A DNA stretch of 64,000 nt from Paraburkholderia monticola. GTDB lineage: Bacteria; Pseudomonadota; Gammaproteobacteria; Burkholderiales; Burkholderiaceae. Of the stretch, positions 8,162-17,259 are shown one piece after another. Position 1 is the stretch's first letter; each line of letters opens with the position of its first letter. The stretch spans positions 62,001 to 126,000 of the forward strand of contig NZ_LRBG01000008.1 in the NCBI RefSeq assembly GCF_001580545.1. The letters are read 5' to 3'. A program made the translations under genes and the position numbers. The notes below the pieces were generated by a model. The model saw only the letters and a program-made list of their open reading frames with translations, did not search any database and was not told the DNA's origin.

Positions 8162-8864
8162 AATGACGAACTCCTAGTAAAAAATCAGGCAAAAGTACTG
8201 CGTATGGAAAAAGCGACTCGCTTGCTCGCCAGGGCAGTCTGGCCGGAGATGCCGGCGCGGGCCTGATTCTTTTGAGAAATCCTGCGATGGATCGCTTTGA
8301 TAACGAGCCCAGACCACTGGATCAGCGTCTGTGCATGTGCCAATAAACGCGCATGCGGTACCTACGTTGACAAACTGTCAGAAAATTTGCTGGGCTAACG
8401 AGCATGCATTATCGATGCCCGAATTGTTGCCGCACCACAACATTTCAAAGTCTTTACGTTGTTACAAACGCGAAACACTTTGCAAACCCTTGTTTTCTAA
8501 GACAGTTCTACAGTGCCAACAGGTTTCGGCCTGACACGACGGCACAGCGTCTGTGAGCTCTCGTGCATCAACTTGCCGGCAGACATTGAAAAATTGCCGC
8601 ACCGCAGTTGAATGCAATTTGTAATTATATCTCGAAATTATCCGCAATTTGCACGGATCGCCCGCCAGCTGGTGCGTCGCGACGCCGCAGATCGCGGAGG
8701 TCTATCGCGAAATCAATCGCGCCCAAGCCCGGATACACAGGGCGCAATCGCCTTTGCATGTTTACAATGCGAAGCATCGGCTTCACGGAGAGCCATCTTT
8801 TCCTTGTGGTCCGCGCTTTGCATGCACAACCCGCAACACATCGATCTCAGCTCAATTGGAACAC
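8162..8864. other. 703-bp AT-richer intergenic region between divergent genes
   Basis: No gene is supported here. The stretch is clearly richer in A+T than its surroundings, with runs such as GTAATTATATCTCG near 8630. It must hold the promoters of the GT4 gene (minus) and the second ABC exporter (plus), but I find no convincing -35/-10 pair. The only ordered element is a dyad TGACA-N3-TGTCA at 8368-8380, an operator-like site. Confidence 0.5.
8368..8380. promoter_or_regulatory. Operator-like dyad TGACA-N3-TGTCA
   Basis: A perfect 5-bp inverted repeat around AAC, in the middle of the long divergent intergenic region. Possible binding site of a dimeric regulator for the GT4 or ABC gene; short enough to be chance. 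Confidence 0.2.
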
Positions 8865-10691
8865 TTGACCATCGCCCAGCGTAACGCCCAGAACGCAAAG
8901 CTCGCGAGCTATGCGCACCGGCCGCTTGCGTTTCTCTTCCGCTTCATCCGCCGTCATCCGTTCGCGCATGCGATCGTGTTGTGCAGCGTATTTGCGGCCG
9001 TGGGCTGTGCGCTCGCTTCGCAGTACGCGATCAAGCACCTGATCGACGTGCTCGGCGGCGGCCGGCATCATCCGGGACCCCTGTGGGGCGCGTTCGCGAT
9101 CCTCGTCGGGCTGATCGCAGCCGACAACCTGTTGTGGCGGGTCGGCGGCTGGTTCGCCGCGCACACGTTCGTCGCCGTGACGGGCGATCTGCGGCGCGAC
9201 CTGTTCCAGTACCTGAGCGGCCACTCGCCGACCTACTACGCCGAAAAGCAGCCCGGCATGCTGGCAAGCCGGATCACCGCGACCTCGAACGCCGTCTACA
9301 CCGCCGAAAACACCACCGCCTGGAACGTGCTGCCGCCGTGCATCGCGGTGCTCGGCGCGATCGTCATGATCATTGCGGTGAACCCGCTGATGGCCGCCGG
9401 CCTGATGCTGTGCTCGGCGATCCTGTCGGTCGTGCTGTACAAGCTCGCGGGCCGCGGCTCCGCGCGCCACCACAATTTCGCGACCAAGGCGGCATCGGTC
9501 GACGGCGAACTCGTCGACGTGATCAGCAACATGGGCCTCGTGCGCGCGTTCGGCATGACGTTTCGCGAACACAACCGCTTTGCGGCCACGGTCAAGTCGG
9601 AAATGGATGCGCGCCAGCAGAGCCTGCTGTATCTGGAAAAGCTGCGTCTGCTGCACGCCGTGATCACCGCGCTGCTGTCGGCCGGCCTGCTCGGCTGGGC
9701 GCTGTGGCTGTGGGACCAGGGCCGCGCGACCTCGGGCGACATCGTGCTCGTCAGTTCGCTCGGCTTCACGATCCTGCACGGCACGCGCGACCTCGCCGTC
9801 GCGCTGGTCGACGTCACGCAGCACGTCGCGCGGCTCGCGGAAGCCGTACGCACGCTGCTCGAACCGCACGGCATGCCCGATCGCGACGACGCCACGGAAC
9901 TCGTGCCGCAAGGCGGCCGCGTCACGTTCGACAGCGTCACGTTCGCCTATCCGCGCCGCCGGGCGATTCTCGATCACTTCGTCCTGAATATCGAACCGGG
10001 TCAGCGCGTCGGCTTGATCGGCAAGTCGGGCGCGGGCAAATCGACGGTGCTCGCTCTGCTGCAGCGCTTTTACGAAACCCAGGGCGGCGCGATCAGGATC
10101 GACGGCCAGGACATCGCGGCGATCACCCAGGACAGCCTGCGCCACGCGATCGCGCTGGTGCCGCAGGACATCTCGCTGTTCCATCGGTCGGTGTACGAGA
10201 ACATTGCGTATGGCCGGCCTGACGCGAGCCGCGAGGAAGTGATGGCCGCTGCCCGCGAGGCGCGTTGCGCGGACTTTATCGAAGCGATGCCGGAAGGCTA
10301 CGACACGATCGTCGGCGACCGCGGCGTGAAGCTGTCGGGCGGTCAGCGCCAGCGCATCGCGATCGCGCGCGCGATTCTGAAGAACGCGCCGATCCTGCTG
10401 CTCGACGAAGCCACTTCCGCGCTCGACAGCGCCTCCGAAGAGGCGATCCAGAAGGCGCTCGACCGGCTGATGGTCGGCCGCACGGTGATCGCGATCGCGC
10501 ACCGTCTGTCGACGCTGAACAACTTCGACCGGATCATCGTGATGAGCGCCGGCAAGGTCATCGACGACGGCACGCCGGACGAATTGCGCCAGCGTCCGGG
10601 CCTCTATCGCGACCTGCTCGCGAAGCAGTATGGCAAGGGCCAGACGCTGCATATCGGCGGCAAGAAGGTCGACGAGCAGCACGTGGCCTGA
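8865..10691 (+). CDS. ABC exporter half-transporter, second copy
   Basis: 608 residues from TTG 8865 (LTIAQRNAQNAKLASYAH). The frame is open upstream to 8649, but that part looks non-coding; the TTG is chosen because the protein then matches family length, although its ribosome-binding site is poor. Six transmembrane helices (about 40-310) are followed by an ATPase with Walker A GKSGAGKST (386-394), signature LSGGQRQR (490-497), Walker B D514/E515 and an H-loop in IAIAHRLST. It resembles the exporter at 3422 throughout the ATPase, and both have complete catalytic sites, so they could be independent homodimers or a heterodimer. The substrate is unknown. Confidence 0.87.
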   Translation: MTIAQRNAQNAKLASYAHRPLAFLFRFIRRHPFAHAIVLCSVFAAVGCALASQYAIKHLIDVLGGGRHHPGPLWGAFAILVGLIAADNLLWRVGGWFAAHTFVAVTGDLRRDLFQYLSGHSPTYYAEKQPGMLASRITATSNAVYTAENTTAWNVLPPCIAVLGAIVMIIAVNPLMAAGLMLCSAILSVVLYKLAGRGSARHHNFATKAASVDGELVDVISNMGLVRAFGMTFREHNRFAATVKSEMDARQQSLLYLEKLRLLHAVITALLSAGLLGWALWLWDQGRATSGDIVLVSSLGFTILHGTRDLAVALVDVTQHVARLAEAVRTLLEPHGMPDRDDATELVPQGGRVTFDSVTFAYPRRRAILDHFVLNIEPGQRVGLIGKSGAGKSTVLALLQRFYETQGGAIRIDGQDIAAITQDSLRHAIALVPQDISLFHRSVYENIAYGRPDASREEVMAAAREARCADFIEAMPEGYDTIVGDRGVKLSGGQRQRIAIARAILKNAPILLLDEATSALDSASEEAIQKALDRLMVGRTVIAIAHRLSTLNNFDRIIVMSAGKVIDDGTPDELRQRPGLYRDLLAKQYGKGQTLHIGGKKVDEQHVA

Positions 10692-10725
10692 ACACGCGCA
10701 GTCAGCGCGCTGCTGCGCGCCCCAT

Positions 10726-10754
10726 AAAAAAGCCGCTCCGAGGAGCGGCTTTTT
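10726..10754. terminator. Bidirectional intrinsic terminator between ABC exporter and otsA
   Basis: AAAAAGCCGCTC, loop CGAG, GAGCGGCTTTTT. The T-run on the plus strand ends the exporter transcript; the A-run gives a T-run on the minus strand, ending otsA, whose stop is at 10776. Confidence 0.92.
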
Positions 10755-10775
10755 GTTGTCCGGCAAGCGGTAGGC

Positions 10776-12254
10776 TCAGCCGCTCATACTTTCGCGCGCC
10801 GTCTTCTTGCGCCCGGCGCCGGCCGCACCCGCGGCCGCGCGCGGCTTCGCGCTTCCAGCGCGTCCGGCGGCCTCGACGTTCTGCAGATCGCGCATGAAGT
10901 TATCGCGCCACACCGACACGTTGTTCTCACGCAGCTGGGCCATCATGTCGCGATGGCGGGACTGCCGCTCGGCGAGCGGCATGCCTAACGCCTGCGCGAG
11001 CGCTTCGGCCATCCCGTCGATGTCGACCGGATTGACGATCAGCGCGCCATCCAGCTCCTGCGCGGCACCGGCGAAGCGCGACAGCACGAGCACGCCTGGA
11101 TTTTCCGGATCTTGCGCCGACACGTACTCCTTCGCGACGAGGTTCATGCCGTCGCGCAACGGCGTCACATAGCCGACGTGCGCGGTACGGAACAGCGCCG
11201 CCAGCACCGAGCGCTCGTATTGCTTGTGGATGTACAGGATCGGCGTCCAGTCCAGCTCGGCGAAACGTCCGTTGATACGGCCCGACTCGCTTTCGAGCTG
11301 CAGCCGGATGTCCTGGTACGCGTGCAGGTCGGCGCGCGTCGGCGGCGCGATCTGCAGGAACGACACCTTGTTGCGCTGCGCGGTCGCATGCTCGAGCAGG
11401 CGCTCAAACGCGCGGAATCGCTCGACCAACCCCTTGGAGTAATCGAGCCGGTCGACGCTCATGATCAGCTTGCGCGAATGCAGCGTCGCCTTCATCGTGC
11501 GCACCGGCTTGCCGCGCTCGCCCGCCTTCGCGAGCTCGGCGATCTCGTCCGGATAGACGCCGATCGGATAGGCCGACGCGCGCAACGTGCGGCCGAACGC
11601 GTGCACGGTGAGCGGCCCTTTCGCCGCTGCGTCGACCGAACCGCCCGCCTCGTTGATCACGTAGTCGCAGAACGCGCGCAGATCGGGCTCGGTCTGGAAG
11701 CCGAGCAGGTCGAACGAACACAGTGCCTCGACGAGTTCGCGATGCGGTGGCACCGTCAGCAGCACCTGCGAGGCCGGAAACGGAATGTGCAGGAAAAAGC
11801 CGATGCGATTCTTCACGCCCGCCGAGCGCAGCGACTGCGCAAACGGGATCAGGTGATAGTCGTGCACCCAGATCACGTCGTCTTCGCGCAACAGCGGCAC
11901 CAGTTGCTGCGCGAGCCAGGCGTTGACGCGGCAGTAGCCCTCGAAGTCGTGCCGGTCGTAGTGCAGCAGGTCGGATCGATAGTGGAACGCGGGCCATAGC
12001 GTCGCGTTCGAGAAGCCGCGGTAGTACTGGTCGTAATCGCGGCGCATCAGCGGGACCGTCGCGAAGGTCACCGGACCGCGCTCCTCGACCTTGATCTGCG
12101 GCTGGCCGGAACTCAGCACGTCGCCGCTCCAGCCGAACCACATGCCGCCGGTCTCCTTCAGCGCGTCGTACACGCCGACCGCCAGACCGCCCGCCGCCGG
12201 GCCGCCCTCCGAAATAGGCGCCACCCGGTTCGAAACAATGATCAGTCGGCTCAT
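10776..12254 (-). CDS. otsA: Alpha,alpha-trehalose-6-phosphate synthase
   Basis: Transfers glucose from UDP-glucose to glucose-6-phosphate, making trehalose-6-phosphate for osmoprotection (GT20). The ATG at 12254 (MSRLIIVSNRVAP) is chosen because this is the conserved N-terminus; an in-frame start at 12332 would run into otsB. At 492 residues it exceeds the usual 460-475 because of an Ala/Lys-rich tail (last 30 residues). Conserved blocks include GGLAVGVYDAL, VHDYHL, the DRLDYSKG loop and LRDGMNLVAKEYV. It lies 52 bp downstream of otsB on the same strand, the order otsB-otsA. Confidence 0.95.
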   Translation of the reverse strand: MSRLIIVSNRVAPISEGGPAAGGLAVGVYDALKETGGMWFGWSGDVLSSGQPQIKVEERGPVTFATVPLMRRDYDQYYRGFSNATLWPAFHYRSDLLHYDRHDFEGYCRVNAWLAQQLVPLLREDDVIWVHDYHLIPFAQSLRSAGVKNRIGFFLHIPFPASQVLLTVPPHRELVEALCSFDLLGFQTEPDLRAFCDYVINEAGGSVDAAAKGPLTVHAFGRTLRASAYPIGVYPDEIAELAKAGERGKPVRTMKATLHSRKLIMSVDRLDYSKGLVERFRAFERLLEHATAQRNKVSFLQIAPPTRADLHAYQDIRLQLESESGRINGRFAELDWTPILYIHKQYERSVLAALFRTAHVGYVTPLRDGMNLVAKEYVSAQDPENPGVLVLSRFAGAAQELDGALIVNPVDIDGMAEALAQALGMPLAERQSRHRDMMAQLRENNVSVWRDNFMRDLQNVEAAGRAGSAKPRAAAGAAGAGRKKTARESMSG

Positions 12255-12306
12255 GAAGCGCGATTCCCGATGCAGTATGTTGTTTTCGTTGAGCGGGGCG
12301 CCGGCG

Positions 12307-13056
12307 TCACGCCGCGCGCGCTGCCGCGACAATCGTTTCGAGCCAGTCGAGCAATGACGACACCGATTCGACGCGCGTGCGCGCCAACGTCTCGCCCGCG
12401 CCGACCTTGATCGACAGGCCGCCGCGCTCGTTGACGACCGCGAAGCCCTTTTCGTCCGTCAGATCGTCGCCCGCGAATACCGGCGTGCGGCCGGTGAACG
12501 GCAGTTCGTCGAGAAACGCACGCGTGGCGCGGCCCTTGTCGACGTCTTTCGGCTTGATCTCGTAGACCATCTTGCCCGGCTGCAGCACGTACGACGCCGG
12601 GTAATCGGCCACGAGCCGCTCGGTCGCCTCGCGCGCGACCGGTTCGCGGTCCGGCGCGTTGCGATAGTGCAGCGCGAGCGCCGCGCCCTTGATCTCGAGC
12701 AGCATACCTGGATGTTCGTTGACGACCTGCGCGAGCACCTGCTCCATGCGCAACAGGCGCTGGTCGTGAAAGCCGATGCGTTGCGTGTCGCCATTCGCAT
12801 CGCGCCGCTCGGCGCCGTGCAGGCCGGCGACCGGCAGATCGGGCATGCCGAGAAAACTGTCGATGCTGTCGATGCCGCGCCCCGACACCACCGCAACCGC
12901 GCCATTCGTCAGACTGCGCAGCTCGCGCAGCAGGTCGATCACGCGTGGCTGCACGAGCACGCCGTCCGGCGTGGGGGCGAGTTCGACGAGCGTGCCGTCG
13001 AAATCGAAGAAAAATGCCGTCTCGCTCGGAGACAGAACAGCCGGAAGTGCTTGCAT
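12307..13056 (-). CDS. otsB: Trehalose-6-phosphate phosphatase
   Basis: Removes phosphate from trehalose-6-phosphate to release trehalose. 249 residues from ATG 13056 (MQALPAVLSPSETAF); an in-frame ATG 60 bp upstream would add a basic segment not seen in the family. HAD motif I is FFFDFDGTLVE with the nucleophile Asp, and motif IV is FAGDDLTDEKGF. The family's trehalose-phosphatase cap region lies between. The gene is followed by otsA in the same direction, so one transcript makes both steps. The promoter should lie in the 430-bp region upstream. Confidence 0.94.
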   Translation of the reverse strand: MQALPAVLSPSETAFFFDFDGTLVELAPTPDGVLVQPRVIDLLRELRSLTNGAVAVVSGRGIDSIDSFLGMPDLPVAGLHGAERRDANGDTQRIGFHDQRLLRMEQVLAQVVNEHPGMLLEIKGAALALHYRNAPDREPVAREATERLVADYPASYVLQPGKMVYEIKPKDVDKGRATRAFLDELPFTGRTPVFAGDDLTDEKGFAVVNERGGLSIKVGAGETLARTRVESVSSLLDWLETIVAAARAA

Positions 13057-13487
13057 CGCCTGGGTTCGCCTTTCAGCCACATACGGCCGGAAAAGTGTGC
13101 GCATCTTACCGCGCATCCGTCAATTTTTCGAGAAAGTAAGCGGAGACTCAAGCCCGGTGGGTGGTCTGCGCGTCCGCCCGTGTCGATTGCATTCAAGAGC
13201 GCAACGATCAGGCTTCGCCGGGCTTTCAGCCGTCTGCGTCAAATTGACTCGCAATTCGTGCACCCGGCGCGCCGTGCGACACCGCCGACGATTTTGCGCT
13301 ACAGTCGCTGCCACGCGGAATGTCGGCGTGATGGACATCGTTGCACGCCGGGTGACGCTGCCGCCTCCATGCTCCATCGATTCGTGTTGCCTGCTCTCCA
13401 ATCGAGTCATTGAACCCTGCTTTGTTCCCGATCCTCCCACTCCAGCGCTCGCAGCCGAACCTGTCCCGCACACGATCCAGGCGATCC
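13057..13487. other. Divergent intergenic region between otsB and the Sco gene
   Basis: 431 bp with no gene I can support. It must contain the promoters of otsBA (minus) and of the copper-chaperone operon (plus). A TACAGT box near 13300 is the only -10-like element noticed on the plus strand, without a convincing -35. Confidence 0.4.
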
Positions 13488-14102
13488 ATGCACGGACTGG
13501 CACGTCGGATCGCCGCGGGCGCGACGCTGGGTACGCTGGTCGCGCTCGCCGCACTGAGCGGCTGCACGCAGCGCGCCGAGCCGTGGCAGTTGACCAACGT
13601 GAGCGGCCATCTGCCGGACCTCGACTTCAGCCTGACCGACGACACCGGCCGCCCCGCCAGCGCCGCGTCGTTCAAAGGCCGGGCCTCGCTCGTCTACTTC
13701 GGCTACACCCATTGCCCGGACGTCTGCCCCGAAACGATGGGCCGCCTGATGCAGGTGCTCGGCAAGCTCGGCCCCGATGCGCAGAAGGTGCGGATCCTGT
13801 TCATCACCGTCGATCCCGCGCGCGACACGCCCCAGGCCTTGCACGACTACGTCGGCGCGTTCGACGCACAGCACGCCGAAGGGCTGACGGGCACCGACTG
13901 GCAGATCGAGTCGCTGGCAAAGCGCTATCGTGTCGCGTATCAGATGGAAAAGCGCGACCCGAACGGCAACTACGAGGTCACGCACAGTTCCGCCGTCTAT
14001 GTGTTCGACAGCCAGGGCCGGGCCCGCCTGCTCGCCACCGACCACGACACACCCGATGCGATCGCGCATGACCTGCGTCGCGTCATCGACGACCAATCCT
14101 GA
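13488..14102 (+). CDS. SCO1/SenC-type copper chaperone, lipoprotein
   Basis: 204-residue periplasm-facing, membrane-anchored protein that delivers copper to the CuA site of cytochrome oxidase. The ATG at 13488 gives a lipoprotein signal, MHGLARR then a hydrophobic stretch ending ALSGC, so Cys22 would be lipidated; the longer frame from 13410 lacks this. The thioredoxin-like domain carries the copper ligands CPDVC within FGYTHCPDVCPETMG and the distal His in VTHSSAVYVFD. It is followed 28 bp later by a PCuAC chaperone and then a CtaG-family protein, a coherent oxidase copper-loading operon. Confidence 0.92.
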   Translation: MHGLARRIAAGATLGTLVALAALSGCTQRAEPWQLTNVSGHLPDLDFSLTDDTGRPASAASFKGRASLVYFGYTHCPDVCPETMGRLMQVLGKLGPDAQKVRILFITVDPARDTPQALHDYVGAFDAQHAEGLTGTDWQIESLAKRYRVAYQMEKRDPNGNYEVTHSSAVYVFDSQGRARLLATDHDTPDAIAHDLRRVIDDQS

Positions 14103-14130
14103 TTCTCAACTGATCCCCATCCATCCCATC

Positions 14131-14592
14131 ATGACGATCAAGCTCAACACGTTCGCTTCGCTGGCAGGCGCCTTCGCGCTGTCGTTCGGTATCCTGTCGA
14201 CCGCGCACGCGGCCGATGCCCACGCGATCAGCGTCAAGGACGCCTGGGTGCGCTGGCTGCCGAACAACCTGCCCGCGGCCGGCTACGCGACGCTCGTCAA
14301 CGCGAGCGACAAGCCGATCGACCTCGTCGATATTTCGAGCGACGACTACGGCGACGCGATGCTGCATCAAACGGTATCGAGCGGTTCGTCGCAGAAGATG
14401 GTGATGGTCGACAAGCTGACGGTGCCCGCGCATGGCCAGGTCGCGATCGCGCCCGGCGGCTATCACGTGATGCTCGAAGACGCGAAGCACAAGATCGCGC
14501 CGGGCGACACGGTGCATCTGACGCTGAAGTTCTCCGATGGCGAAACGCTGAGCACGCCGTTCGCGGTCAAATCACCGGCCCAGACCAAGTAA
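14131..14592 (+). CDS. PCu(A)C-type periplasmic copper chaperone
   Basis: 153 residues with a cleavable signal peptide (cut near STAHA-ADAHA). Binds Cu(I) in the periplasm and works with Sco to load the CuA site. The complete family motif H-x10-M-x21-H-x-M is present: His in DAMLHQ, Met in SSQKM, and HVM in GGYHVML. The frame is open upstream inside the Sco gene, but ATG 14131 (MTIKLNTFASL) is the only start that yields the signal peptide. It lies between the Sco and CtaG genes. Confidence 0.93.
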   Translation: MTIKLNTFASLAGAFALSFGILSTAHAADAHAISVKDAWVRWLPNNLPAAGYATLVNASDKPIDLVDISSDDYGDAMLHQTVSSGSSQKMVMVDKLTVPAHGQVAIAPGGYHVMLEDAKHKIAPGDTVHLTLKFSDGETLSTPFAVKSPAQTK

Positions 14593-14625
14593 CCGGCACC
14601 CCGCGCCGCCGCAATCGCCCTCGAC

Positions 14626-15519
14626 ATGAACCTGCTCTACTGGCTCGACCCCTGGGAGTTCTCGCCGACCGTCGTGATCGCGCTGCTGGTCCCCGCGATC
14701 CTGTTCGTGCGCGGCGCCCGCAAGGCGCGGCTGTCGTTCGCACGGCGTCTGTCGTTCTGGTTCGGTCTGATCGCGCTGTATGTCGTGCTGCATACGCGGC
14801 TCGATTATTTCTTCGAGCATGAGTTCTTCATGCATCGCCTGCAGCATCTGGTGCTGCATCATCTCGGGCCGTTTTTCATTGCGTTGTCGTATCCGGGCGC
14901 GGCGTTGCGCGCGGGGATTCCGTTGCGCTGGCGGCAACGCTTCCTGCGACCCGCGCTGCAAACACCGCTCGTGCGCAAGGTGCTCGACGTCGTCATGCAC
15001 CCGGTCGTCGCGGTCACGCTGTTCGTCGGGCTGATCTATTTCTGGCTGCTGTCGCCGATCCATTTCGTCGCGATGCTCGACTGGCGGCTGTATCGCGTGA
15101 TGAACTGGAGCATGGCGATCGACGGTCTGCTGTTCTGGTGGCTCGTGCTCGACCCGCGTCCGGCGCCGCCCGCGCGCCTGTCGCCGGGCAAGCGCGTGCT
15201 CGTCGTGATCGCCGCGATTCCGCCGCAGATCATCCTCGGCGCGTTCATCTTTTTTACGCCGCACGAGCTGTATCCGATCTATTCGATCTGCGGGCGCGCG
15301 TTCACGTGGCTGAGCCCGATGCGCGATCAGCAGATCGGCGGCCTTCTGCTCTGGATTCCGGGTTCGATGATGAGCGTGATCGGCGCGCTGATCGCGCTGC
15401 GTCACTGGATGCGCCTATCGGCGCGCGGACGCCTGCGCACCGAGCGACGCGCGCAAACGCCGCGCGGGCTCACCCATGCGGCGTCGCAAACGACGAGCGG
15501 GACGAGCGGGCAGCGCTGA
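14626..15519 (+). CDS. Cytochrome c oxidase assembly factor, CtaG (caa3) family
   Basis: 297-residue inner-membrane protein with about seven hydrophobic helices. The family is needed for active caa3-type oxidase, probably for copper-centre assembly. The diagnostic segment near residues 68-90 is His-rich, HRLQHLVLHHLGPFF then ALSYPG, and a later PIHFVAMLD/RVMNWSMAIDG block also fits. It closes the Sco-PCuAC-CtaG trio, 33 bp after the previous stop. The last 40 residues are a basic, disordered tail. It converges on the GNAT gene with only 11 bp between stops and no visible terminator. Confidence 0.88.
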   Translation: MNLLYWLDPWEFSPTVVIALLVPAILFVRGARKARLSFARRLSFWFGLIALYVVLHTRLDYFFEHEFFMHRLQHLVLHHLGPFFIALSYPGAALRAGIPLRWRQRFLRPALQTPLVRKVLDVVMHPVVAVTLFVGLIYFWLLSPIHFVAMLDWRLYRVMNWSMAIDGLLFWWLVLDPRPAPPARLSPGKRVLVVIAAIPPQIILGAFIFFTPHELYPIYSICGRAFTWLSPMRDQQIGGLLLWIPGSMMSVIGALIALRHWMRLSARGRLRTERRAQTPRGLTHAASQTTSGTSGQR

Positions 15520-15530
15520 ACCGTTCGCGC

Positions 15531-16031
15531 TCAGACCGAGCGCATCCACACATGTGGGATGCCATCTTCGTCGTGAATGTCGGAGACCGGCGTGAAGCCG
15601 AATGCACCATAGAAGCCTTGCAGATGCGCCTGCGCGTGCAGGCGAATCGGCGTATCGGGCCACTGTGCGCGGATATGCGCGAGCGACCGTTCGAGCATCG
15701 CGTTGCCGAGACCGTGGCCGCGAAACGGCGCGGTCGTCAAGACGCGGCCGATCCGCACGTCGGCATCCGCCGCATCTGGTAGCAGCACGCGCAGATAGCC
15801 GGCCAGCGGCGGCAGCGCGGCATCGTCGCCAGCGCCATACGCGAGCAGATGCCACGCTTCGACATCGAGCCCGTCGATATCGCCATACACGCAGTTCTGT
15901 TCGACGACGAACACCGCGCTACGTGCGGCCAGCATCTCGTAGACTTCGACGCTCGTCAGGTTCACGAACGGCTTCCAGCGCCATTCGAGTTGGGCGAGCC
16001 GCGCGGCGGCGGTGGGCTGCGAATCAGTCAT
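15531..16031 (-). CDS. GNAT acetyltransferase, ElaA family
   Basis: 166-residue acetyl-CoA-dependent acyltransferase of unknown substrate. The N-terminal block WRWKPFVNLTSVEVYEML, then RSAVFVVEQNCVYGDIDG, is the ElaA signature. The acetyl-CoA loop is RIGRVLTTAPFRGHGLGNAML, with the R/Q-x-x-G-x-G/A pattern in FRGHGLG. ATG 16031 is the first start. It stands between the convergent CtaG gene and the cyclase on the same strand, with a 107-bp gap, and has no obvious functional link to either. Confidence 0.88.
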   Translation of the reverse strand: MTDSQPTAAARLAQLEWRWKPFVNLTSVEVYEMLAARSAVFVVEQNCVYGDIDGLDVEAWHLLAYGAGDDAALPPLAGYLRVLLPDAADADVRIGRVLTTAPFRGHGLGNAMLERSLAHIRAQWPDTPIRLHAQAHLQGFYGAFGFTPVSDIHDEDGIPHVWMRSV

Positions 16032-16138
16032 CGGTAGTTTTCAGAGTCAATGCGCGACAGCGCGGGCAACGGTCCGCAATTATGCCGCGCGTGCCCGCGC
16101 GAGGCTATCGGGCGGGTCGGCTGCGGATCGGCGGCCCC

Positions 16139-17119
16139 TCAGTGGCGTTGCGCGGAGCGCGCCTTCGACGCCTGCTTGTGGCTATACATCGCCGCATCGG
16201 CCGCGGCGAGCAATTCGGCGATCGTGCCGTGGTGCTCCGGCTCATAGCTCACCTGGCCGACGCTGAAGCGGATCTGATAGCCGCGCAGCAGTTCGGCATT
16301 GTGAAGCTCGAGCAGCTGCCCGAGACGCTGCGTCACCTCATGCGTCTCCGCCGTGCTCGCGCCGCTCAGCAGCGCGACGAACTCGTCGCCGCCGAGCCGT
16401 CCGATCACGTCGCTTTCGCGCAGCCCGGTGCGCAGCACCTCGGCGAAGGCTTGCAGGGCGCGATCGCCCTCGGCGTGCCCGAGGGTGTCGTTGATCTGCT
16501 TGAAGTCGTTCAGATCGAAGAACAGTAGCGACGCCGGCTTATCCATCCGCTTACAGACGCTCAGCGCGTGTTGCGCGAGCACTTCGAATCCGCGCCGGTT
16601 CGACAGATGTGTGAGGTCGTCGAGCGTGGCGAGCTGAATGGCGGAGAGCTCCTGTTCGGCCATGCGGGCGAGATCGCACAGCAACGCGCGATCCTCGTCA
16701 TCGAGCATGCGCGGTTTCGTGTCGATCAGACACAGCGTGCCGACCTTGCTGCCGTTCGAAACCGTCAACGGACAGCCCGCATAGAAACGGATTTTCGGCT
16801 CGTCGGTCACGAACGGATTGTCGCTGAAGCGCGCGTCGGCGAGCGTGTCGGGCACCATCAGAATATCGTCGCCGAGGATCGCATGGGCGCAGAAGGAGAC
16901 GTCGCGCGACGTCTCGCTCGCGTTGAGGCCCATGCACGACTTGAACCACTGCCGGTTTGCATCGACGAGACTCACGACCGCGATCGGCACGCCGAACAGC
17001 CGCCGCGCGAGACGGGTCAGACGATCGAAGCGCTCTTCCGGCGCAGTGTCGAGAATATGCAGCGCGTGCAACCCGTCGAGACGGGCGCTTTCATTGCTGG
17101 GCAGTGGTGCAACAGACAT
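16139..17119 (-). CDS. GAF-domain diguanylate cyclase (GGDEF)
   Basis: 326-residue soluble c-di-GMP synthase. An N-terminal GAF domain (about 25-160, RFDRLTRLARRLFGVPIAVV ... CPLTVSNGSKVGTLCLID) should sense a small ligand. The C-terminal GGDEF domain has the intact active-site motif GGDEF at 243-247, and the RESD motif five residues upstream is a typical inhibitory I-site, so activity with product inhibition is expected. No EAL domain or membrane segment is present. Neighbours give no clue to the signal. Confidence 0.93.
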   Translation of the reverse strand: MSVAPLPSNESARLDGLHALHILDTAPEERFDRLTRLARRLFGVPIAVVSLVDANRQWFKSCMGLNASETSRDVSFCAHAILGDDILMVPDTLADARFSDNPFVTDEPKIRFYAGCPLTVSNGSKVGTLCLIDTKPRMLDDEDRALLCDLARMAEQELSAIQLATLDDLTHLSNRRGFEVLAQHALSVCKRMDKPASLLFFDLNDFKQINDTLGHAEGDRALQAFAEVLRTGLRESDVIGRLGGDEFVALLSGASTAETHEVTQRLGQLLELHNAELLRGYQIRFSVGQVSYEPEHHGTIAELLAAADAAMYSHKQASKARSAQRH

Positions 17120-17259
17120 GGAGTGAGGTCGACGGGAGTCGGATGATCGGTGGATAACGGTTAGTTTATAGCGCTATGCCGAGGCACGGTATTGGCGGAA
17201 ACGGCCACCCATTCTGCCCGGCGACTGGCTGTGCGCGGTCGCGAATCCCGGCGACACAC

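Noticed and set aside
8649..8864. N-terminal extension of the second ABC exporter
   Set aside because: The 72 extra residues begin at a TTG, have no family likeness and no ribosome-binding site, and the DNA is AT-rich intergenic in character.
12255..12332. Longer OtsA start overlapping otsB
   Set aside because: Adds 26 residues not seen in the family; MSRLIIVSNR at 12254 is the conserved N-terminus.
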